From Chloroflexota bacterium (GTDB lineage: Bacteria; Chloroflexota; Anaerolineae; Aggregatilineales; Phototrophicaceae), in assembly GCA_010092805.1 (NCBI GenBank), contig JAADYY010000107.1, forward strand, positions 1-10,618: DNA of 10,618 bases, read 5' to 3'. Under the pieces are notes generated by a model. That model saw only the letters and a list, made by a program, of their open reading frames with translations. It did no database searches and was not told where the DNA came from. Below, in pieces: positions 6,463 through 10,618 of the stretch. The translations under genes were made by a program, and so were the position numbers. The first letter of the stretch is position 1. Each line of letters starts with the position of its first letter.

Positions 6463-7395
6463 TCAATCCTGCTGCGATTTACCCGGTTTCGCACCGCATT
6501 CGCAGGGGCCATCGCCGTGTTTGTCGCATGGCTGTTGCGCTTTGTTCGCCAGCGCTTCGAGTTCTTCGAGCGGCACGATCTCTTCGCGCTGCACGGTGCG
6601 CACACCTTCCTCTGTCAGCACGAGGACGGCGTCTTGCAGTGGCAGCACGTCGATCACTTTGGCTTCGCCGTGCGGCGTGCCGATGCGTTTGTTCTTCTTC
6701 GGCAGCTTCTGGCGCGCTTCGACGTACTGCTCGTATTCGTAGACGAGGCAGCAGCGTAACCGTCCGCACATCCCCGTGATCTCAGAGGGATTCAGCGAAA
6801 TGCCCTGCGCTTTCGCCATCTTGATGGAAATTGGGCTGAAATCGGTTAAGAAGGTACTACAACAGCGCAGTTCTCCGCAAGCTCCATAGCCGCCCAAGAT
6901 CTTGGCGACATCACGCGGGCCAATCTGCCGCATCTCGATTTGTGCGGGGAACAGTTTATTCAGTTCGCTCCACAGCTTACCCACGTTGACCTTATCCTCT
7001 GCGCTGTAGAGGAATGTCAGCAGGCTGCCATCATAATTATAGAGCGCCGCGACAAACTTCACCCCGTCGAACAGGTTGAGTTCCTGGGCTTTGTCGTTGC
7101 AGGTTTGCAGGGCTTCGGTCTGCTTGGCTTCCCAATACTGTTTGAGCAGCAGATCGCGCGGAGTCGCCATGCGCATAATCGGGCGGTGATCGCGCTCGCT
7201 GGTTTCCGCCGCTGCAAAGGCCATCACCTGCCCCATTTGCCGCCCGCGCGTTGTTTCCACAATCACATAATCCTGCACTTGCAGGTCGGGGAACGCGCCG
7301 TAGTCGAAGTGGTACAGCTTGCCCACTTTGTTGAACCGGACGCCAGCGACCATGTCTTGCTGTTGGTGCTGGTGTTCTTGCACTTGATCAGTCAT
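6463..7395 (-). CDS. ricT: PSP1-domain protein, RicT/YaaT family
   Basis: This 310-residue PSP1 protein starts MTDQVQEH, has a glutamine/histidine-rich first 14 residues, and then the family opening VAGVRFNKVGKLYHFDYG (16-33). The cysteine-rich core is nearly canonical: GGYGACGELRCC (168-179) and GMCGRLRCCLVYEYE (208-222), holding C173, C178, C179, C210, C215 and C216. In Bacillus the equivalent RicT joins RicA and RicF in a complex that carries Fe-S clusters, steers RNase Y processing and affects the sporulation phosphorelay. An extra tail motif C-x7-C-x-C (C290, C298, C300) follows a helical linker. The start at 7395 fits the family; the frame back to 7545 is promoter DNA. There is no clear Shine-Dalgarno site. 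It is the first gene of the seven-gene minus-strand operon. No ricA or ricF is visible here. Confidence 0.93.
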   Translation of the reverse strand: MTDQVQEHQHQQQDMVAGVRFNKVGKLYHFDYGAFPDLQVQDYVIVETTRGRQMGQVMAFAAAETSERDHRPIMRMATPRDLLLKQYWEAKQTEALQTCNDKAQELNLFDGVKFVAALYNYDGSLLTFLYSAEDKVNVGKLWSELNKLFPAQIEMRQIGPRDVAKILGGYGACGELRCCSTFLTDFSPISIKMAKAQGISLNPSEITGMCGRLRCCLVYEYEQYVEARQKLPKKNKRIGTPHGEAKVIDVLPLQDAVLVLTEEGVRTVQREEIVPLEELEALANKAQQPCDKHGDGPCECGAKPGKSQQD

Positions 7396-7432
7396 ACAAC
7401 ACAACCTAAAGTTTGAACTGCTCGGCTTGAGT

Positions 7433-7449
7433 CGATCAATCGTTGATCG
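7433..7449. promoter_or_regulatory. palindrome in the ricT leader, possible operator
   Basis: A perfect inverted repeat, CGATCAA-TCG-TTGATCG, with 7-bp arms and a 3-nt centre. It lies just downstream of the ricT -10 element, inside the predicted transcript. It could be a repressor site or a small RNA hairpin. Confidence 0.45.
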
Positions 7450-7451
7450 TT
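7441..7451 (-). repeat. 11-mer AACGATCAACG, ricT-side copy
   Basis: Read on the minus strand, AACGATCAACG ends 45 nt before the ricT start codon and overlaps the leader palindrome. The same 11-mer occurs on the plus strand at 7627-7637, at nearly the same distance from lysC. Confidence 0.5.
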
Positions 7452-7463
7452 CTAGCATCCGCG

Positions 7464-7493
7464 ATTTTATCGCTCGCGATAGAACATCTTCAA
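7464..7493 (-). promoter_or_regulatory. promoter of the ricT operon
   Basis: On the minus strand, TTGAAG (7493-7488), an 18-nt spacer, then TAAAAT (7469-7464). Four of six -35 and five of six -10 bases match consensus. The predicted transcription start is near 7457, giving a leader of about 60 nt before ricT. The spacer contains the palindrome ATCGC-TC-GCGAT (7469-7480), and a further GCGAT half-site lies at 7461-7465. A regulator could bind across the -10 element. Confidence 0.6.
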
Positions 7494-7538
7494 GAGAACA
7501 TCTCCAATGATAGGGCAGATCGCCCAATGCGCAAAGAG

Positions 7539-7567
7539 TTGACAAACCCTGGCGGAGATGCTAGTTT
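7539..7567 (+). promoter_or_regulatory. promoter of lysC
   Basis: On the plus strand, a perfect -35 TTGACA (7539-7544), a 17-nt spacer, then TAGTTT (7562-7567), which keeps the key T, A and final T of the -10 box. The predicted transcript starts near 7574 and has a leader of about 107 nt. A small GC palindrome, CCGCCTGGCGG (7643-7653), lies 27 nt before the start codon. The promoter is back-to-back with that of ricT, with GGGC-AGATC-GCCC (7513-7525) between the two -35 boxes. Confidence 0.6.
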
Positions 7568-7626
7568 GTTCAACGCATTCTTGAGTCCCACTTGATTGTC
7601 GACAGCAGACGTTGCCCAGTACCGCC

Positions 7627-7637
7627 AACGATCAACG
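7627..7637 (+). repeat. 11-mer AACGATCAACG, lysC-side copy
   Basis: This copy on the plus strand ends 43 nt before the lysC start codon. It is an exact inverted copy of 7441-7451, so both divergent genes carry the element in the same orientation and at about the same place. Confidence 0.5.
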
Positions 7638-7680
7638 TCACACCGCCTGGCGGCAGCCATGACACCGTGAAAGCAGACAC

Positions 7681-9108
7681 ATGCGCACGCTCATCATGAA
7701 ATTTGGTGGTTCGTCCGTTGGCATGACGGCGGGGTTGACGCAGGTCGTGAGCATCGTGCTCAACGAACATGAGCGCTGGGATCGGCTGCTGCTGGTGGTT
7801 TCGGCGCTAGATGGCGTCACCGACAGCCTCACCGAAGCGATCCAACTGGCCCGGCTCGGTAACCAGCGCGGCTACCGCCGGATTATCGCCAACTTGCGCA
7901 CCCGCCATTTCGCGCTGGCCGACCAGCTCAACCTGACGCCGACCGAGCACCGCACCCTCGACGCCGACATGGATCGGCTGCTGTATGACATGCTCACCCA
8001 CTTTCAGCGCATCAGCGATCATCTAAGCGAAGCGGAGCAGTTGGCCGTTGGCGACGCGATCACGAGTGTGGGGGAGCGACTGGCCGCCCGGATCGTGGCG
8101 GCGCTGCTGCGCCAGCACCGCTTGCGCAGCGTTGCCCTTGACGCCACCGACTTGATCATCACCGATGACAAATGGGGCGGCGCGAATCCGCTGATGGAAC
8201 CGACACGGTCACGCCTCGTCGATCAACTGATGCCGCTGCTGGAAAGCCGGATCACGCCGGTGATCACCGGGTTCATCGGCGCAACGCTCGATGGCCGCCC
8301 GACGACCTTGGGGCGCGGCGGCAGCGATTACACTGCCTCGATTCTGGCCGAATGTGCAAGCGCCGACGCAGTCTGGTTATGGACGGATGTCGAAGGGCTG
8401 CTGACGGCTGATCCAGACGAAGTGAGCACGCCGCCGCAGGTGATCCCCGCGCTGACTTACGAACAAAGCGCCGAACTCGCTTATTTTGGGGCGCGGGTGC
8501 TGCACCCGCGCATGATCGGGCCGCTGCGCACGCGCACGATCCCGCTGCAAATTAAGAGCGTGTTCAAGCCGCAGCAAGCCGGCACGCTGGTCACTGATCA
8601 CATTGCGGAAGCCAGCAGCACACTTCAAGCCGTGACGATGATCCAGGGGATTGGGGTGCATGGGTCGCAAAGTGGCATCTTGACGCCCTTGCTGACGCGC
8701 ATTAATGAGGTGTTTGTCGAGGTGACGGGCGCTCCCATCGAAGTTACGATCAGTGCGCAGTCGTCGCAGGAAAGCTTTATCTGTTTTGTGGTGCCCACGA
8801 CCGCTGGGCTGGACGCCCCGCCGACACTGGCCGCGCGCGTCGGTGAGGCCTTGGCGCGCAGCGCGACGCTGTCACAGTGGACGGCGCAGATCGTCCAGGT
8901 GATCACCGTGATCGGTGCCCATTTCGATACCCAACATCATTACGCTGCTGATCTGATGCGGTTGGTCGAGGGGCTGCCGCTGCTGGCGATCGCGCGCGGC
9001 CCGGCGCATTGCAGCTTGTCGCTGGTTTTCGCGCCCGAAGACAGCGCCCGCGCCCTCGATCACATCCACAATTACATCTTGGGGCGGCGCGCGTCGGCGC
9101 AGCGCTAA
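7681..9108 (+). CDS. lysC: aspartokinase with two C-terminal ACT domains
   Basis: Aspartate kinase phosphorylates aspartate to open the lysine, threonine, methionine and diaminopimelate pathway, in the cytoplasm. The 475 residues fit the single-chain LysC/ThrA-N type. The kinase domain shows KFGGSSV (7-13), the catalytic region SVGERLAARI (129-138, E132), GRGGSDYTAS (211-220), WTDVEGLLTADP (234-245), SAELAYFGARVLHP (263-276) and KPQQAGTLV (296-304). ACT domain 1 (about 316-372) keeps a QSSQES effector-type loop (360-365). ACT domain 2 (about 404-468) has RGPAHCS (439-445) where QGSSE.N is usual, so feedback control may differ. The ATG at 7681 opens directly into the family N-terminus, but the ribosome site is weak (GAAAG). 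It is transcribed away from the ricT operon and meets glnA tail to tail. No homoserine dehydrogenase domain is fused. Confidence 0.96.
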   Translation: MRTLIMKFGGSSVGMTAGLTQVVSIVLNEHERWDRLLLVVSALDGVTDSLTEAIQLARLGNQRGYRRIIANLRTRHFALADQLNLTPTEHRTLDADMDRLLYDMLTHFQRISDHLSEAEQLAVGDAITSVGERLAARIVAALLRQHRLRSVALDATDLIITDDKWGGANPLMEPTRSRLVDQLMPLLESRITPVITGFIGATLDGRPTTLGRGGSDYTASILAECASADAVWLWTDVEGLLTADPDEVSTPPQVIPALTYEQSAELAYFGARVLHPRMIGPLRTRTIPLQIKSVFKPQQAGTLVTDHIAEASSTLQAVTMIQGIGVHGSQSGILTPLLTRINEVFVEVTGAPIEVTISAQSSQESFICFVVPTTAGLDAPPTLAARVGEALARSATLSQWTAQIVQVITVIGAHFDTQHHYAADLMRLVEGLPLLAIARGPAHCSLSLVFAPEDSARALDHIHNYILGRRASAQR

Positions 9109-10478
9109 AAGCGGCTGAAGTAGCGCTCCAGTTCCCAGGGCGTGACCTGCTGGTTATAGGTTTCCACCTCCTGCCGCTTCACCGCCAGGTAGCGGTCGCT
9201 GATGTACGGCCCCAGCGCACCTAAGATCACGTCGTCCTGCTCCAGCGCTTCCAGCGCTTCTTCCAGTGTTTTGGGCAGCATTTCCACCTGATGCAGCATC
9301 CGCCGCGCCTGGGGTACCAGCGTTTCGTTGCTGGCTTCTGGCAGCGGCATTTTCTGGCGAATGCCGTCCAGGCCCGCCGCCAGCATCACCGCCAACGCCA
9401 GATATGGGTTGCTGCTGGGATCTGGGCAGCGCAGTTCAAGGCGGGTGTGCTGTTCGCGGCCCGGTGCCACATGCGGCACACGAATGAGCGCAGAGCCAGC
9501 CCGGTTGACATGCGCCCAGGTCACATACTTCGGGGCCTCAAAGCTCACAGCGAGCCGTTTGTACGAATTGACCAGCGGGTTCAGCAGCGCGCACATCGCG
9601 CGCGCGTGGCACAACTGCCCGGCCATGAAGTAGCGCGCCGTCTCCGAAAGACCGTACTCATGCGACGTGTCGCCGAAGACGTTGGCATCGGTTTGCAAAT
9701 CGTGCAGGCTTTGATGGGTGTGCATCCCTGATCCGGGCAGATCAGCGCTGGGGCGTGGCATGAATGTACAGTGCAGATCATTGTGCTGTGCCACCGTCCG
9801 CAACGCGATCCGTGCGGTGAGTAGATGATCGGCGGAGACGAGGGCCGAACTGTAGTCGAAATCGATCTCGTGCTGGCCGGAACCGATCTCGTGGTGCGCC
9901 GAGTTGACTCGCATCCCCATCGATTGCAGCACCGCCAACTGCTCACGGTGAACCCCGTGTGAGAAATCGTTGGAGATGTCGAAGTAGCTGGCTTCGTCGT
10001 TGGGGCGCAGCACGCGCGGGGTTGCCCCGTTTTCTGGGTGGAGGTGGAACAGGAAAAACTCCAGTTCCATGCCCGCTTTGAGGGTGTAACCCATTTCCTC
10101 GGCGCGCTTCAGCACTTTGATCAGCACATGGCGTGGGTCGCCGATGAACGGATCACCTTCCGGCGAATGCACCGTGCAGATCAAACGCGCCAATCGCTCA
10201 TCCGGCGCTCCCCAGGGCAGCACCATGAAGGTATTCAGATCGGGGCGCAGCACCATATCGCTTTCTGCCACCCGCGCGAAGCCCTCAATCGACGAACCGT
10301 CGAAGTGTAAGCCGTCATCAATGACATCGCTGAGGCGATTGGCGGGCACGGTCACGCTTTTCACCGCGCCCAGAATATCGGTGAACCACAGGGCCACAAA
10401 CCGCACCTGCTGCTCTTCGACTGCCGCCAGAACCGCCTCTTTACTCATCATTGGGTAGGATCTCATATCGTTTATCAT
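9105..10478 (-). CDS. glnA: glutamine synthetase, type I-alpha
   Basis: GlnA makes glutamine from glutamate, ammonia and ATP and is the main ammonia-assimilating enzyme. The 457 residues show FDGSSIEGF (59-67), the metal/glutamate residues in KAGMELEFFLF (134-144), HHEIGSGQHEIDF (195-207), PGSGMHTHQSL (248-258), NPLVNSYKRL (300-309), the flap glutamate in SFEAP (312-316), and RLELRCPDPSSNPYLALAVM (346-365). R69, equivalent to the feedback arginine of the Bacillus enzyme, is kept. The NLYDLP adenylylation segment of GSI-beta is absent (NETLVPQ, 384-390), so GlnE-type control is unlikely. In the flap region PG is replaced by VS (311-312). The start is uncertain: M1 (10478) is only about 11 nt from the predicted transcript start, and M10 or M11 (10451/10448, MSKEAVL) fits the family better. 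Its stop overlaps that of lysC by 4 nt. Confidence 0.97.
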   Translation of the reverse strand: MINDMRSYPMMSKEAVLAAVEEQQVRFVALWFTDILGAVKSVTVPANRLSDVIDDGLHFDGSSIEGFARVAESDMVLRPDLNTFMVLPWGAPDERLARLICTVHSPEGDPFIGDPRHVLIKVLKRAEEMGYTLKAGMELEFFLFHLHPENGATPRVLRPNDEASYFDISNDFSHGVHREQLAVLQSMGMRVNSAHHEIGSGQHEIDFDYSSALVSADHLLTARIALRTVAQHNDLHCTFMPRPSADLPGSGMHTHQSLHDLQTDANVFGDTSHEYGLSETARYFMAGQLCHARAMCALLNPLVNSYKRLAVSFEAPKYVTWAHVNRAGSALIRVPHVAPGREQHTRLELRCPDPSSNPYLALAVMLAAGLDGIRQKMPLPEASNETLVPQARRMLHQVEMLPKTLEEALEALEQDDVILGALGPYISDRYLAVKRQEVETYNQQVTPWELERYFSRF

Positions 10479-10495
10479 GAATCGGGTGTGCTTTC

Positions 10496-10501
10496 AGTAT
10501 A
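10496..10501 (-). promoter_or_regulatory. -10 element upstream of glnA
   Basis: TATACT on the minus strand, five of six consensus bases. No convincing -35 box stands at 16-18 nt, which suggests an activator-dependent or weak promoter. The transcript would start near 10489, about 40 nt before the family-typical methionine at 10448. I see no GlnR/TnrA-type box. Confidence 0.4.
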
Positions 10502-10554
10502 GAGAAACGAGAAATGCTTGATCTACAGCAAACTTACCAAAATCCGTAAATATT

Positions 10555-10577
10555 GCATTGGCGACCGCGTACAATGC
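10555..10577. promoter_or_regulatory. inverted repeat upstream of glnA
   Basis: GCATTG (10555-10560) and CAATGC (10572-10577) are perfect 6-bp arms separated by 11 nt, which places the half-site centres 17 bp apart. It sits about 55 bp upstream of the glnA -10 element, where an activator or repressor could act. It could equally control a gene beyond the right edge: TACAAT (10570-10575) overlaps the second arm as a possible plus-strand -10, though no good -35 accompanies it. Confidence 0.35.
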
Positions 10578-10618
10578 TCCCTCAAGGTCATACACGGTTC
10601 GCGGTGTTTGATCGTGTG

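Noticed and set aside
6438..6605. N-terminal extension of the PIG-L protein
   Set aside because: It lies inside the ricT 3' end and has no family similarity; the fold begins just after the ATG at 6437.
7396..7545. N-terminal extension of RicT
   Set aside because: It covers the promoter and palindromes; the family start matches just after 7395.
7659..7670. three-codon upstream frame ATG ACA CCG TGA
   Set aside because: It is too short and has no ribosome site of its own; likely chance.
7574..7680. lysine riboswitch or attenuator before lysC
   Set aside because: The leader is only about 107 nt, shorter than a lysine riboswitch. There is no terminator hairpin with a T-run and no lysine- or threonine-rich leader peptide.
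10553..10577. sigma-54 promoter upstream of glnA
   Set aside because: The GG-N10-GC spacing is not met.
10574..10618. start of a plus-strand gene at the right edge
   Set aside because: Fifteen open codons from an ATG, but no Shine-Dalgarno site and no recognisable sequence.
1..10618. tRNA, rRNA, CRISPR or insertion sequence
   Set aside because: No cloverleaf, no spaced direct repeats and no transposase were seen on either strand.

Overview
This window is an ordinary-looking, GC-rich bacterial chromosome segment with nine complete genes and the first codons of a tenth. There are no rRNA or tRNA genes, mobile elements or CRISPR. The gene mix is a type I-alpha glutamine synthetase, a PSP1/RicT protein, an aspartokinase with two ACT domains, and a BtuF-like binding protein with no signal peptide. 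This suggests a free-living, prototrophic bacterium, most likely Chloroflexota (Anaerolineae-like). That placement is inferred from how the proteins read; no marker gene here proves it.

Layout. (1) Bases 1-600, minus strand: a 107-residue two-helix membrane protein with a strong promoter and Shine-Dalgarno site, followed by the start of a secreted or membrane protein that runs off the left edge. (2) Bases 621-7395, minus strand: seven tightly packed genes that look like one operon. In transcription order they are ricT (PSP1), a PIG-L/LmbE deacetylase, an M20 amidohydrolase, an apparently inactive peptidase-S51/cyanophycinase-like protein, purA, a BtuF-like solute-binding protein without a signal peptide, and a minimal soluble histidine kinase. 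Joints are mostly 25 nt or less, with three translational-coupling arrangements (4-nt overlap, 8-nt overlap, 3-nt gap); the S51-like/purA joint is 72 nt. (3) Bases 7396-7680: a divergent control region. It holds a TTGAAG-18-TAAAAT promoter facing ricT, a TTGACA-17-TAGTTT promoter facing lysC, and several palindromes. One 11-mer lies about 44 nt upstream of both start codons. (4) Bases 7681-9108, plus strand: lysC. (5) Bases 9105-10478, minus strand: glnA, whose stop codon overlaps that of lysC. (6) Bases 10479-10618: the glnA upstream region with a -10 element and an inverted repeat.

How the genes fit together. glnA, lysC and purA belong to nitrogen, aspartate-family and purine metabolism. 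The PIG-L and M20 enzymes both hydrolyse N-acyl bonds and sit 9 nt apart. The S51-like protein overlaps the M20 gene but has lost the nucleophile serine and other family residues, so it looks like a non-catalytic partner or sensor. The BtuF-like protein and the kinase are 3 nt apart and both lack export or membrane signals, which raises the possibility of a cytosolic ligand-sensing pair. RicT at the head of the operon belongs to a family known in Bacillus for Fe-S-containing RNase Y regulation and for effects on a phosphorelay. No clear new system is proven; the most interesting leads are the S51-like pseudoenzyme, the binding-protein/kinase pair and the shared divergent-promoter motif.
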